Below, piece after piece: positions 34,335-43,140 of a DNA stretch of 64,000 bases. The notes below the pieces were generated by a model. The model was not told where the DNA came from and did no database searches. It saw only the letters and a list, made by a program, of their open reading frames with translations. Source of the DNA: UBA11346 sp038060575 (lineage in GTDB: Bacteria > Planctomycetota > UBA11346); NCBI GenBank assembly GCA_964652775.1, contig CAZZAM010000002.1, positions 186,001-250,000 of the forward strand, given 5' to 3'. The position numbers were made by a program, and so were the translations under genes. Within the stretch, counting starts at the first letter, position 1. Every line of letters begins with the position of its first letter.

Positions 34335-35204
34335 TCAAGGCACGCCGGCGCGGCTTGACCAGAGGCGTTCCGCGACGGCGTCGTTGGCGCGGCGGGCGAG
34401 TTCGAGGCGGCGGCGGGCGATTTGACGCGAGTGTTTGAGTGCCCAGGAGCGCTCGTAGAGGCGAGCTGCGTCAAGCTGACGACCTGCTTCGTCGGCGAGG
34501 TCGCCAAGACGAGCGAGTTGCTGTGGGTCGGGGTCACCCAATGCGGCCGCTCGGCGCAAACAAAATTCTTCACGTGGCTTGTCGCCGGCCCAACGCGCCA
34601 AGTGAGCACGCAACAGTAGACCGGGTAAAAATTCTGGCTCGCGCCGCAAGCCCTCGTCCATGAGGTCAATGGCGCGGTTCATGTCTTGTTGACGCGCAGC
34701 CACCCAGGATCGCCCGTAGGGGCCCCATGCGTTGGTTGGCGCCATGCGATCGATGTCGGCAAAGGTTGCGTCAGCTTCGACGAAGCGATGGACCTCCATG
34801 CACGCGGTGGCCAACAGTACGCGTGGCTCAGTCCAACCGGGGTCGGCGAGCACCGCTCGGCGTGACCACTCGACCATCGTTGGCCAGTCTTCGTCTTGTT
34901 GCGCAAGCTTCGCTCGCAGCAACGGGATCAACGGATGCGCTGCGCCGTCAGTGATCAATGCGTCAATTGCCGTTCGTGCCTGATCAAACAGGCCGTCGTC
35001 AAACAACTGACGGGCGTTATCGATCCGTGGCAAAAACGGATCTTCAGCACGAACTGGCGGCGCAGCAAAAATCCCAGCGCCACGTTGATTGCCGGCACAG
35101 CCAAACAGCATCAAAGTAAGAAGGATGAAGGCAGATTGAAGAAAACGCGCCCATACACCTGTTTTCGGCACTCTGTCTTCTGACTTCTGCCTTCTGCCTT
35201 TCAT
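34335..35204 (-). CDS. TPR-repeat lipoprotein
   Basis: About 289 residues starting at the ATG at 35204, which overlaps the pabB stop as ATGA. The N-terminus MKGRRQKSED then RFLQSAFILLTLMLFGC forms a lipoprotein signal with Cys at the end of LMLFGC. The remainder is a set of TPR-like helix pairs (NARQLFDDGLFDQARTAI, LLRAKLAQQDEDWPTMVEW, AALGDPDPQQLARLGDLAD). TPR lipoproteins serve in envelope assembly; the specific role is unknown. The first 90 bases belong to the GAAGG/CCTTC repeat family C, which also forms the N-terminus of the barrel protein at 44149. Confidence 0.8.
   Translation of the reverse strand: MKGRRQKSEDRVPKTGVWARFLQSAFILLTLMLFGCAGNQRGAGIFAAPPVRAEDPFLPRIDNARQLFDDGLFDQARTAIDALITDGAAHPLIPLLRAKLAQQDEDWPTMVEWSRRAVLADPGWTEPRVLLATACMEVHRFVEADATFADIDRMAPTNAWGPYGRSWVAARQQDMNRAIDLMDEGLRREPEFLPGLLLRAHLARWAGDKPREEFCLRRAAALGDPDPQQLARLGDLADEAGRQLDAARLYERSWALKHSRQIARRRLELARRANDAVAERLWSSRAGVP
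35112..35204. repeat. Inverted-repeat element, family C, inside a signal-peptide region
   Basis: On the minus strand the sequence runs ATGAAAGGCAGAAGGCAGAA, then a spacer, then CGTTTTCTTCAATCTGCCTT and CATCCTTCTTAC. The purine-rich arm encodes the charged n-region and the pyrimidine-rich arm encodes the hydrophobic segment of the lipoprotein. The same arrangement occurs at 44149-44250. Confidence 0.75.
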
Positions 35205-36322
35205 ACCTCCGCCCCAATCACGTCGGCAATGCCCCGTGCCTTCGCTTGTGCTTCGCGCCATTCCGCCTCCGGATCGCTGTCGGCAACAATGCCGCCACCG
35301 GCGCGCAGAACCAGCGACGTTCCGCTGATTTCGACCGTGCGGATCGCCACCGCTAACTCGCACTGCGACCCGTGGATCAGGCCATAGGCACCACACCAGA
35401 CGCCACGATCGCCACCTTCTAACCGGGCAATGTGCTGCATCGCCGCGCGCTTTGGTGCTCCGGTGATCGACCCAGCGGGATACGCCGCAGCCAGCGCGTC
35501 GATCGGACCAAGGCCCGGCCGCAGCTGCGCTTCAACTGTTGCTACGCGGTGGTGCAAACGCGGCAGGTCAATCACCGAGCCGGGATCGACAACCCGCACG
35601 CCGCCCGGAACCGCAACTCGGCCAAGGTCATGACGCATGAGGTCAACGATCATTGCTAGTTCAGCGCGCTCCTTCGCGTTCGCATCCAGTTCAGCGCGCA
35701 CCGCAGGCTCGTGGCCGGGAATGCGCTGACGCGTGCCCTTGATCGGCTTACTGCGCACGACGCCATCGGTGATATCGAGAAATAATTCCGGGCTGTTGCC
35801 AACCACGGCCGGGCCGTCGCCACCACGAAAGAGTCCCACATACTGCGCCGGGTCGCGCGTCAGCAACGCCGCGTGAAGCGCGGCATCCGGAAACAACGAT
35901 GGCGCCAGTGTGATGTCCCAGCGACAGGCGATGTTGAGTTCATACACCAAGCCTTCTGCGATCGCGGCCTGCGCCTGACGCACGCGCGCCGCGTGTTCTG
36001 CGCCTGACCAAGCGGCACGAACGGAAACGGCCTGGGGCGTTGTGAGCGCGGTGGGATTGCCGCTGGTCTGGAAGTTCCGAGGTCCGGGGGTCCGGAAGTC
36101 GTGATGGGATCCGGCTGCCACATCCCACGCACGACCGGGGACCGCAGGGAAACCGTACGGCAAACATACTAATAGTGGGCGATCGCCGCGCAGTTCATCC
36201 CACGAGCGCACGCTGCGTACCGGTGCATTCCACGCGAGCAGTTCGCCGCCGGGCCAGCGAAAACCCGCTAACGATGGGCGATCAGCGACGCGAGCGAGCA
36301 GGTCGAGGTACGCCGCCATCAC
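35201..36322 (-). CDS. pabB: Aminodeoxychorismate synthase component I
   Basis: A 373-residue chorismate-utilising enzyme; with PabA it makes 4-amino-4-deoxychorismate for folate. Family motifs: VVGNSPELFLDI, SKPIKGTRQR, MIVDLMRHDLGRV, FHHRVATVEAQ-like HHRVATVEAQLR, PAGSITGAPKRAAM and GGGIVADSDPEAEW. The PIKGT motif with Lys favours PabB over anthranilate synthase TrpE (PIAGT). The N-terminal lobe is shorter than in E. coli PabB. It lies 5 bases after nadC and overlaps the TPR lipoprotein gene, so the three are one operon. PabA is not in the window. Confidence 0.92.
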   Translation of the reverse strand: MMAAYLDLLARVADRPSLAGFRWPGGELLAWNAPVRSVRSWDELRGDRPLLVCLPYGFPAVPGRAWDVAAGSHHDFRTPGPRNFQTSGNPTALTTPQAVSVRAAWSGAEHAARVRQAQAAIAEGLVYELNIACRWDITLAPSLFPDAALHAALLTRDPAQYVGLFRGGDGPAVVGNSPELFLDITDGVVRSKPIKGTRQRIPGHEPAVRAELDANAKERAELAMIVDLMRHDLGRVAVPGGVRVVDPGSVIDLPRLHHRVATVEAQLRPGLGPIDALAAAYPAGSITGAPKRAAMQHIARLEGGDRGVWCGAYGLIHGSQCELAVAIRTVEISGTSLVLRAGGGIVADSDPEAEWREAQAKARGIADVIGAEV

Positions 36323-36327
36323 GGCTT

Positions 36328-37236
36328 TCAGTGACCCGAGACCGGTTCGCAGCGCATCGATAAATCCAGCGCTGGCACCGAATGGGTCAGCGCGCCGACC
36401 GAAATGCGATCGACGCCGGTTTCGGCAAACGAGCGCACGGTGTGCAGATTGATGCCGCCCGAGGCTTCCAACAACACTCTGCGTCCCGGCTGTTTCTTGA
36501 GCGCTTTGTCGCGCCGTGTGACTGCAGCGCGGATGTCATCCGGCCACATGTTGTCGAGCAGCACGATGTTTGCTCCGGCGACAATCACTGGCTCCAGATC
36601 ATCGAGCGATTCGATTTCGACTTCGATCATCACCGCAGGGCCGATTGACGCGCGCGCACGGCGCACCGCTTCGGCGGGGCTGCTGCATTTTGTGTCGGCG
36701 TCCATCAGCGCGATGTGGTTTTCTTTGATCAGCACGGCGTCGTAGAGACCCAGTCGGTGATTGACGCCACCACCCATCACGACCGCGTGCTTTTCTAAGA
36801 TGCGCAGACCCGGTGTCGTCTTGCGCGTGTCGAGGATGCTCGCGCGGGTACCCGCGATCGCATCGACGTAGCGCCGCGTCAGCGTGGCCGTGCCCGAGAG
36901 ACGCTGCGCCAGATTGAGCGCGGTGCGCTCACCGACCAGCAGCGTGCGCGCTGGACCACTAAAGCGCAGCACGACTTCGCCGGTGCGAACGGCGGTGCCG
37001 TCGGGCACTTCGAAGTGAATGCCAACACCGCCGCCCAAAATGGCGAAGACGCGACGGAACGCGGGCAGGCCGCAAACCACGCCGCTCTGCTTAGCGCGGA
37101 TCAATCCTTCAAGCCGCGCGGTCGGCGGCACCAGCGCGTCGCAGGTCAGATCGCTGCCGCCGCGCAAGTCTTCACGCAGGGCGGCGGCAATCACTGCCGT
37201 GCAGTCAACGTGATCGTACACCGCGTGGTCGGCCAT
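36328..37236 (-). CDS. nadC: Nicotinate-nucleotide pyrophosphorylase (carboxylating)
   Basis: A 302-residue NadC, which converts quinolinate and PRPP to nicotinate mononucleotide in de novo NAD synthesis. Clear family blocks: AALREDLRGGSDLTCDAL, GLIRAKQSGVVCGLPAF, LNLAQRLSGTATLTRRYVD, DTRKTTPGLRILEKHAVVMG, GGVNHRLGLYDAVLIKENHI and VLLEASGGINLHTVR. The Glu, Arg, His and Lys residues of the active site are all present. Length matches the family. It is the first gene of the nadC-pabB-lipoprotein operon and is divergent from the CPBP protease gene. Confidence 0.95.
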   Translation of the reverse strand: MADHAVYDHVDCTAVIAAALREDLRGGSDLTCDALVPPTARLEGLIRAKQSGVVCGLPAFRRVFAILGGGVGIHFEVPDGTAVRTGEVVLRFSGPARTLLVGERTALNLAQRLSGTATLTRRYVDAIAGTRASILDTRKTTPGLRILEKHAVVMGGGVNHRLGLYDAVLIKENHIALMDADTKCSSPAEAVRRARASIGPAVMIEVEIESLDDLEPVIVAGANIVLLDNMWPDDIRAAVTRRDKALKKQPGRRVLLEASGGINLHTVRSFAETGVDRISVGALTHSVPALDLSMRCEPVSGH

Positions 37237-37281
37237 GGCGAAACGCTATTCCAGTCCCCCGCCGTGCCAGAGGATGTCGGC

Positions 37282-37959
37282 GTGCTGACAAGCGAGACAT
37301 CTCAACCACGCGGGCCGGGGCCGCTGGCAGCGTTGGTGGTGCTCATCGCGGCTGTGGGAGGCATGCTTGGCGTGTCGCTACTCCTCAAACACCCGTCGCA
37401 CCCCGTCCTCGCCGTTCTGCTGCCTCAGCTCACGTTGGTGTTGGTCGTGATCGCCGCCGTGTTCATTGGACGCTGGCAACCAGCGGCCTGTGGGATGCGT
37501 CGGCCGCAGCTGCGCTATCTGCTCATCGGATTTCTCATGATGCCGTTGGTCATCGGCGTCGCCATTGGCCTACAACAGCTTGTCTTCCTGATGCTGGGCC
37601 CAGTACCGGACGCGCTGAAGCAGGGCGATCAGAAGCTGCTCGCACTCTATGCGATGGGCGGTTGGTCGGCGATGCTGTTACTGACCTGTGTGCTGCCTGG
37701 CATCGTCGAAGAGCTCTTGATGCGCGGCGTCGTCCTGAGCGGCCTGCGCCGCGCCTGTCCGCCGTGGGCTGCGGTGCTGGTGACCTCGCTCCTGTTTGCG
37801 GCCATGCACGGCTCGCCGTGGCGGTTCGCGCCACAATTCACGCTTGGTCTTGCGGTTGGCTGGTTAGCCGTCCGCTCGGGTTCATGTTGGCCCGGTGCGC
37901 TCACGCATGCGACCTACAATGCAGTTGCGGTGGTGCTGCTCGTCGTTCACCCACAGTAA
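37282..37959 (+). CDS. CPBP-family intramembrane metalloprotease
   Basis: About 225 residues from a GTG at 37282 that is preceded by AGAGGA; a GTG at 37264 is an alternative, and the longer frame overlaps nadC and is not credible. Several membrane helices are visible. The three CPBP motifs are present: EELLMRG (EExxxR), FAAMHGS and HATYNAV. The family includes CAAX-prenyl-like proteases and bacteriocin-immunity proteins; the substrate here is unknown. It is divergent from nadC with 45 bases between starts. Confidence 0.85.
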   Translation: MLTSETSQPRGPGPLAALVVLIAAVGGMLGVSLLLKHPSHPVLAVLLPQLTLVLVVIAAVFIGRWQPAACGMRRPQLRYLLIGFLMMPLVIGVAIGLQQLVFLMLGPVPDALKQGDQKLLALYAMGGWSAMLLLTCVLPGIVEELLMRGVVLSGLRRACPPWAAVLVTSLLFAAMHGSPWRFAPQFTLGLAVGWLAVRSGSCWPGALTHATYNAVAVVLLVVHPQ

Positions 37960-37993
37960 CCAACCTCGCCTTTTTTCCGTGAGTTGACCCTTT

Positions 37994-38021
37994 CGGCCGA
38001 GTGCAACTCGGCGATCCCAGG
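37994..38021. repeat. Short palindromic repeat, family D
   Basis: The sequence GGCCGAGTGCAACTCGGCGA followed by TCCCAGG folds on GCCGAGT/ACTCGGC. Three more copies lie at 40861-40960. It is in the gap between the CPBP gene and rpsD. Confidence 0.75.
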
Positions 38022-38150
38022 TACGCGCTTGCTCGCCCAAACACCCTCGACATGCTGCCGCGCCCCCAGCTTTAGCCTGGAAGGCCAGACGTCCTGGCCT
38101 TATCTGGCAAGCAGCACCGCTCTCATCTGCAGAGCTTCTCCTGGAGTCGT

Positions 38151-38762
38151 ATGTCCCGCTACACCGGTCCCCGCCTACGTATCGTCCGTCGCCTTGGCAC
38201 TGAGTTGCCTGGCCTCACCACCAAGACTGCAGCCAAGCGTCCGCACGGACCCGGCATGCACGGCCCGACCAAGCGCATGGGCAAGACCAGCGAATATGCG
38301 GTGCGCCTCAAAGAAAAACAGAAGCTCCGCCTGCACTACGGCATTACCGAGCGCGCGATGCGCCTCGTATACCAGCGCGCTCAGCGCATGCACGGTGACA
38401 CCGGCCGCAACATGCTGACCATGCTCGAAGCCCGCTTCGACAATCTCGTCTGGCGCGCTGGCTTCACCCGCACCATCCCCGCCGCTCGCCAGCTCATCGG
38501 CCACGGCCACATCAACCTCGGCGCCCGCCGCGCGAAGTCGCCCGGCCAGAACCTGAGCATTGGCGACGTCTTCCAGGTTCGCGAAGCCTCGCGCAACCGC
38601 GAAGACCTGCGCATCACCGCCAACAGTCCCGTGCGCGACCGGCCAACCGGCCTCAAGGTCGACCTCGACACGATGGCCTGCACCGTCGAAGCCCTGCCCG
38701 GACCCGAGCTGGTTCCGGTTCAGGTGAACATTCAAAAAGTTATCGAATACTTCGCGCAGTAG
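38151..38762 (+). CDS. rpsD: 30S ribosomal protein S4
   Basis: A 203-residue S4, which binds 16S rRNA early in 30S assembly. The N-terminus MSRYTGPRLRIVRRLG and the S4 RNA-binding domain (MLEARFDNLVWRAGFTRTIP, ARQLIGHGHINLGARR) are clear. The N-terminal zinc-binding Cys set found in some S4 proteins is absent. GGAG lies upstream of the ATG. The gene stands alone, not next to rpsK, rpsM or rpoA. An 8-bp hairpin in the leader (38081-38101, AAGGCCAG/CTGGCCTT) could have a regulatory role, but that is speculative. Confidence 0.97.
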   Translation: MSRYTGPRLRIVRRLGTELPGLTTKTAAKRPHGPGMHGPTKRMGKTSEYAVRLKEKQKLRLHYGITERAMRLVYQRAQRMHGDTGRNMLTMLEARFDNLVWRAGFTRTIPAARQLIGHGHINLGARRAKSPGQNLSIGDVFQVREASRNREDLRITANSPVRDRPTGLKVDLDTMACTVEALPGPELVPVQVNIQKVIEYFAQ

Positions 38763-38849
38763 TTTCAGGGGCTTCGCCACCTACGGCCTGCGGCCTACCC
38801 CCCTGGCTTTGTCGCGACTCGGTTTCACTTCGCTCACGCTCGCTCAACC

Positions 38850-38885
38850 GTGGCGGCATCGGCTACGCCGATTATATGCCGCCAC
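38850..38885. repeat. Nested palindrome downstream of rpsD
   Basis: GTGGCGGCAT at 38850-38859 pairs with ATGCCGCCAC at 38876-38885, and an inner ATCGGC/GCCGAT hairpin lies between. It has no T-tract after it, so I treat it as a stem-loop or repeat rather than the terminator. Confidence 0.6.
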
Positions 38886-38914
38886 CGTCGCTTGGCGCCA
38901 GTTTCAAGTCATGC

Positions 38915-38950
38915 AACAACCGCTGAGATTTCTCTGCGGTTGTTTTGTTT
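38915..38950 (+). terminator. Probable rho-independent terminator of rpsD
   Basis: AACAACCGC (38915-38923) pairs with GCGGTTGTT (38936-38944), extended by GAGA/TCTC in the loop, followed by TTGTTT. It lies about 150 bases after rpsD, in the convergent gap with recQ. The following TCTGCGAAATCTGTGG-type sequence is another dispersed repeat, seen in a diverged form near 60443-60473. Confidence 0.65.
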
Positions 38951-39003
38951 CTGCTCTATCTGAGTAATCTGCGAAATCTGTGGACAACCATCGAGAAGTT
39001 TTC

Positions 39004-40839
39004 TCAGCCCCGTTTGATTTCTTCCAACACCGCCGCGCCATACCGCGCCGCGCGCTTCTCGCCCCAGCCGTGGCAATTGGCGAGGGCTTCAACCGTAGCC
39101 GGTCGATCAGCACAAACCGCACGCAACCCCGCGTCGGTAGAAACCACATACGGCGGCAAGCCCGCGGCAGCGGCCAGTGTCGCGCGTAGTTTGCGTAGGC
39201 GCTCGAAGAGCGGCTGATCGGCTGAGGTTTCTGTGCTCGCACCCTTCGCTGATTTCGATTTCTTCGTCGCGCGCTTGCGTTCACGTGGCGCGGGCGGCGC
39301 ATCCAGACGCACGTCGCCCTGACCTTTGCACAGCGCGTAGCCCGATTCGGACAGCGACAGCGTCGGATACTGTCCGTCGTCGACCATGAGGTGACCCTGC
39401 GCGACCAACTGATCAATCCAGCGGCGAATGACCGTGTCGTGCACATCGCGCAGCAAGCCGAACACACTCAACTGATCGTGACCCCAGCGTGTTACCTGTT
39501 CGTCGCTAGCGCCGCGCAGGACCTTCGAGATATGCCCGGCACCAAACCGGTTCTCGGTGCGCCATGCCGCGCTGAGAATTTTTTGTGCTGTGACCACCGC
39601 GTCCGACGGCGGCAACGCGGCGGTTTCGCCAAGGCACACATCACATGCTCCGCAGCCTTCGGTTTGTTCGGTGTAGGTCTGTCCGAAATGTTCAGACAGC
39701 AGCCGATGACGGCACAGCGGAGCGCTGGCGTAACGACCGATCGCCGCAAGTTGCCGTTCGATGCCGCGCAAACGCTCGGGATCATGCGTTTCTTGCCGCG
39801 CCAGATAACGCCACGTCGCAAAGTCCTGGCCGCCCCACAGCAAGATGCATTCGGCCGGTTCGCCATCGCGACCGGCGCGACCGCTCTCTTGCTGATAGTG
39901 CTCGACCGAGCGCGGGAGATTCGCGTGAACCACGAAGCGCACGTTCGAGCGGTCGATGCCCATGCCGAACGCAACCGTCGCAACCACGACTTGGAGTCGC
40001 TCGGTGGTGAAGTCGGACACCGTGGTCATGCGCGCGCCCGCCGCCATGCCGGCGTGGTACGGCCGCGCATCGACGCCATGTTTGACCAGTGACGCAGCAA
40101 GTTGTTCGGTCGCCTTGCGCGTTTGCGCATAGACGATGCCGCCGTCGCCAGGATGACGTCGTACAACCTCCAACGTCTGCTCGACTGCTGAGGAACGCGG
40201 CAGCGCGCGAAAAACCAAATTCGGCCGATCGATCGCACCAACCAAGCGCAGCGGATCGGCAAGTTTCAGCTGCGCGCAGATATCATCCTGCACCTTCGGC
40301 GTCGCGGTCGCCGTCAGCGCCATGCGCGGTACGCGCGGCAGTTGCGACAGTGCGGCGGCAAGCTGGCGATACTCGGGCCGGAAATCGTGGCCCCAGTGAC
40401 TAATGCAGTGCGCTTCATCAATCGCGACGAGCGACAGCCGTTTGCTGATCTCGGCGTGCAGATCGCCCACGACCATGCGCTCGGGACTGAGATACAACAG
40501 CCGCAGCGAGCCATCATCAAGCGCCGCGCGCACCTCGCGCTTGCCGGCCGCGTTGAGGTTCTGATGCAATGCACCCGCGCTGATGCCAGCTTCGCGTGCG
40601 CCAGCGACCTGATCATCCATCAATGCAATCAGCGGAGAAACGACCACGACTAAGCCATCGCCGCACGCTGCCGGAATTTGGAAACACACACTCTTGCCGC
40701 CGCCGGTCGGCAACACGACCAGGCTGTCGCGACCGGCCAGTGCCGCGGCGACGGCGTCTTCTTGGAACGGCCGAAACGCGTCGTAGCCCCAGTGCTTTTT
40801 CAGTGCGGCGCGCGGGTTCACGGCGCGCAGCGTGGCCAT
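39004..40839 (-). CDS. recQ: ATP-dependent DNA helicase RecQ
   Basis: A 611-residue RecQ. I chose the Met at 40839; the longer frame would run through repeats and overlap the Rsm22 gene. Motifs in order: LPTGGGKSVCFQIPA (Walker A), VSPLIALMDDQV, VAIDEAHCISHWGHDFRPEY (DEAH plus aromatic loop), MALTATATPKVQ, VATVAFGMGIDRSNVRFVVH and QESGRAGRDGEP. The RQC zinc site has Cys residues in CRHRLLSEHFG and CGACDVC. A Lys/Arg linker precedes a C-terminal HRDC domain (LFERLRKLRATLAAAAGLPP). RecQ unwinds branched DNA in recombination and repair. It follows the Rsm22-like gene. Confidence 0.95.
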   Translation of the reverse strand: MATLRAVNPRAALKKHWGYDAFRPFQEDAVAAALAGRDSLVVLPTGGGKSVCFQIPAACGDGLVVVVSPLIALMDDQVAGAREAGISAGALHQNLNAAGKREVRAALDDGSLRLLYLSPERMVVGDLHAEISKRLSLVAIDEAHCISHWGHDFRPEYRQLAAALSQLPRVPRMALTATATPKVQDDICAQLKLADPLRLVGAIDRPNLVFRALPRSSAVEQTLEVVRRHPGDGGIVYAQTRKATEQLAASLVKHGVDARPYHAGMAAGARMTTVSDFTTERLQVVVATVAFGMGIDRSNVRFVVHANLPRSVEHYQQESGRAGRDGEPAECILLWGGQDFATWRYLARQETHDPERLRGIERQLAAIGRYASAPLCRHRLLSEHFGQTYTEQTEGCGACDVCLGETAALPPSDAVVTAQKILSAAWRTENRFGAGHISKVLRGASDEQVTRWGHDQLSVFGLLRDVHDTVIRRWIDQLVAQGHLMVDDGQYPTLSLSESGYALCKGQGDVRLDAPPAPRERKRATKKSKSAKGASTETSADQPLFERLRKLRATLAAAAGLPPYVVSTDAGLRAVCADRPATVEALANCHGWGEKRAARYGAAVLEEIKRG

Positions 40840-40860
40840 GCGGGTGGCGGTGCCAGTCCC

Positions 40861-40960
40861 CCTGGGATCGCCGAGTTGTACTCGGCTCGGATTCGAGGGC
40901 CGAGTACAACTCCGCGATCCCAGGGCTTTTTCAGGCCGAGTGCAACTCGGCGGTCCCAGG
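40861..40960. repeat. Cluster of three family D palindromic repeats
   Basis: Copies lie at 40861-40887 (inverted), 40898-40923 and 40934-40960. Each contains GCCGAGT..ACTCGGC (or a diverged version) next to GATCCCAGG. The last copy overlaps the end of the Rsm22-like gene and supplies its final nine codons, with the stop directly adjacent. Confidence 0.8.
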
Positions 40961-41923
40961 ATCGAAGCGATCGCCCCATTCCAGATCCGATGCTGTTTTG
41001 TAGGCCACGCGATCGTTACGCCGAACGCTGGTCGCCGCGAATCCATTCGCCGTACATAGTTGCAATTCCACCGCTCCTTTGTGAACGCGCGGCGGTGCGA
41101 GCACGCGAGATCCGCGTACGGCAACCGGATCACGAGACAACATCAACCAACTGAACGGCTCGTCTTCCCAACCGAGGTCGGCGCCCTTCGCGGCACGATG
41201 GATGCGCGTCCGCGGCAGGCGCACGCTCTGGTGACACCAACCGGGTGCGCCCGCTGGCGACGCTCCGTCAAGCGGACATGTCGCAGCGTGCGTGCACGGA
41301 CCCACCGGATGCGCGCCAACGGCCAGCAAGCGACGGCGCGCAGCGGCGATAGCACCGAAGCCACGTGGCGTTCCCGGTTCAACAATAAGCAGCCAGCGCG
41401 TCGTCAGCGCCCACGCCTGATCGATCAGCACCAATCCTTCGTCGGCCGAGAGTTCGTTGATCGCGTACGACACCGTCACCAGATCGTGCGGCGGTAGCGT
41501 TGGCAACGCGCGTAGGTCCGCTTCGATCCACGTGCATGCGGGCAGCTCGGCGTCAGCGACTAATTGTTTCGCAATGGTGATGAACTTGCGATCGCGCTCA
41601 ACCGCAGTTTGGCGAACGATGCCCGGCAAGTGCTCAGCCGCCGCCCACAGCGCCGCGCCGGTGCCACTACCGAGATCGAGATGACTCGTCACCACTGGGG
41701 TTGCGACCTCCAACCCTGAAACCAACGCAGCATCAACCGCCGACGCTGTCGCCGGCATGCGTACCGCAACGTAGGCCGCTCGCGCCAAGTCACTGGTCAC
41801 ACCGGGCGAAGTCTCGTCAACGCCAGCACGATAGCGCTGCGACAACAACTGGGCCGCTGCGGCGAGTCCCGGCGGCGCGTCAACCGCCGCTAAGACATGG
41901 ACGAGGGCTGGTGGGATGGCCAT
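40931..41923 (-). CDS. Rsm22-like ribosomal small-subunit methyltransferase
   Basis: A 330-residue protein of the Rsm22 family (SAM-dependent methyltransferases linked to the small ribosomal subunit). The SAM motif is LDLGSGTGAALWAA at about residue 82. Other family signs are SYAINEL, LLIVEPGTPRGF, the Cys cluster GPCTHAATCPL and the later GWCHQSVRLPRTR, which would form a metal or Fe-S site. The last residues PGTAELHSA come from a family D repeat, so the original C-terminus has been replaced. It is divergent from the HlyD-like gene, whose start overlaps its own. Confidence 0.8.
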   Translation of the reverse strand: MAIPPALVHVLAAVDAPPGLAAAAQLLSQRYRAGVDETSPGVTSDLARAAYVAVRMPATASAVDAALVSGLEVATPVVTSHLDLGSGTGAALWAAAEHLPGIVRQTAVERDRKFITIAKQLVADAELPACTWIEADLRALPTLPPHDLVTVSYAINELSADEGLVLIDQAWALTTRWLLIVEPGTPRGFGAIAAARRRLLAVGAHPVGPCTHAATCPLDGASPAGAPGWCHQSVRLPRTRIHRAAKGADLGWEDEPFSWLMLSRDPVAVRGSRVLAPPRVHKGAVELQLCTANGFAATSVRRNDRVAYKTASDLEWGDRFDPGTAELHSA

Positions 41924-43124
41924 GCGTGTTGGTGTGGCAGTGGGGCGGACTTGGCAATCCGCGATCCGGCGTTCGCTCGCGGTTGTGCAGACGCGCTTGC
42001 GTCAGTACGCTGCCGCCGTGTCGGACACCCCTGTTCCATCGCCGCAAGCCCTCGCGCCGGGCACAACGTCTTCGGGCGTGCGGCCGAAGGCGGCAAGCAA
42101 CCTGGATGATCTCGAACGCCGGCTTGAGGCTTTCGATCAGGCAACTAAGCGTTTGGCGCGCACGGTTGCTCCGGCCGAGGCGCGCATCCCGACCCAGATG
42201 CCGGCCTCCGAATTCATCGCCGCTCGTGATGGCAGCAAGGACGAGCCCAGCGGCTTGCGCCCAGCGGTGTCTGGCCAATCGCCGACAACCGGCGCATTGA
42301 CCGCGCGTCGTTCGCAGGCGGTCGGCCGTCCCGGTTTCACCTCGACGATTGGCCGGCCACAGATCACTCCAGTCAGCCCGTCCCCGCCGATCCAACTTCC
42401 GACGCCGACGGCCCGTCCTGCGACCGCCATGCCGCACACCATGCGAACGCCACGGCGCTGGCCGTTGCTCGCGCTGGGCTTGGTCGCCGGCGCGATCGGC
42501 ATCGGACTACTCTTGTTGCCCGGCATGTTTCCGGTCTGTCCCGAGGGCGAGGTCGTCGCGCGCACCGTCGCGGTGGAATCGCCGGCAAACGGCGTGTTGG
42601 CCGCGCTTACCATCCCGGTCGGCACCGCGGTGAAGACCGGTGACGTCATCGGACGCATCGACCACCTAGCCAACGTCGCGCTAGGCGAGCCGGAAAAATG
42701 CGTGGATATTAAAGCGCCGGTCGATGGTTCGGTGGCCGTGCGCCTGGTCGCGGTTGGCCGCCAAGTCGCGCAGGGCGACACGCTGCTGTCACTGGCGCTG
42801 CCCAACACCGCCGCCGTCGTCGCGTCGCTTCCAGTAGCCGCGGCGAGTCGCGTCGCGGTCGGTGATCGTGTCGAGGTGTCACTCATCGCCGAAAACCGTG
42901 TCGTTGATGGAACGATCGCGCGCATCCTCCCGCCGGGCGAACAAATCGACGGCAGCAAATCGCCAAGCAGCGTCGCCGATCTGCGTCCGCAACTGGTCAT
43001 CGATCTTGATCCATCGCCGGTTGCGCTACGCACCGGCCAGGGCGTGCGCGTCACCGTGCTTGGCCCACGACCGGGCGCACTGCGTCTCCTCCTCTACCGC
43101 ATCCGCGGTTATCTACCGCTATGA
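41916..43124 (+). CDS. HlyD/Alg44-like membrane adaptor
   Basis: A 402-residue protein. Residues 1-170 are a poorly conserved cytoplasmic region rich in Pro, Ser and Thr with a helical patch (NLDDLERRLEAFDQATKRLA). One membrane helix lies at about residues 186-205. The periplasmic part has the lipoyl/barrel-sandwich halves typical of HlyD-type adaptors (AVESPANGVLAALTIPVGTA and IKAPVDGSVAVRLVAVGRQV) and a beta barrel (RVAVGDRVEVSLIAENRVV). Related proteins bridge inner and outer membranes in polysaccharide or protein export; Alg44 is one. A second Met at 41922 is an alternative start. It opens the export block with the Wza-like gene. Confidence 0.75.
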   Translation: MAMRVGVAVGRTWQSAIRRSLAVVQTRLRQYAAAVSDTPVPSPQALAPGTTSSGVRPKAASNLDDLERRLEAFDQATKRLARTVAPAEARIPTQMPASEFIAARDGSKDEPSGLRPAVSGQSPTTGALTARRSQAVGRPGFTSTIGRPQITPVSPSPPIQLPTPTARPATAMPHTMRTPRRWPLLALGLVAGAIGIGLLLLPGMFPVCPEGEVVARTVAVESPANGVLAALTIPVGTAVKTGDVIGRIDHLANVALGEPEKCVDIKAPVDGSVAVRLVAVGRQVAQGDTLLSLALPNTAAVVASLPVAAASRVAVGDRVEVSLIAENRVVDGTIARILPPGEQIDGSKSPSSVADLRPQLVIDLDPSPVALRTGQGVRVTVLGPRPGALRLLLYRIRGYLPL

Positions 43125-43140
43125 ACATAATCAACGCGAT

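Noticed and set aside
33695..34425. Frames around the tRNA encoding GSEPTAWL and GRRDSNPDRQSQS-type peptides
   Set aside because: These are translations of tRNA and tRNA-derived repeats, a common annotation artefact.
37015..37281. Long N-terminal extension of the CPBP protease
   Set aside because: It lies antisense to nadC, which is a certain gene; the membrane protein begins after 37264.
40840..41133. N-terminal extension of RecQ to 41133
   Set aside because: It overlaps the Rsm22-like gene on the same strand and translates family D repeats; RecQ homology begins just after the Met at 40839.
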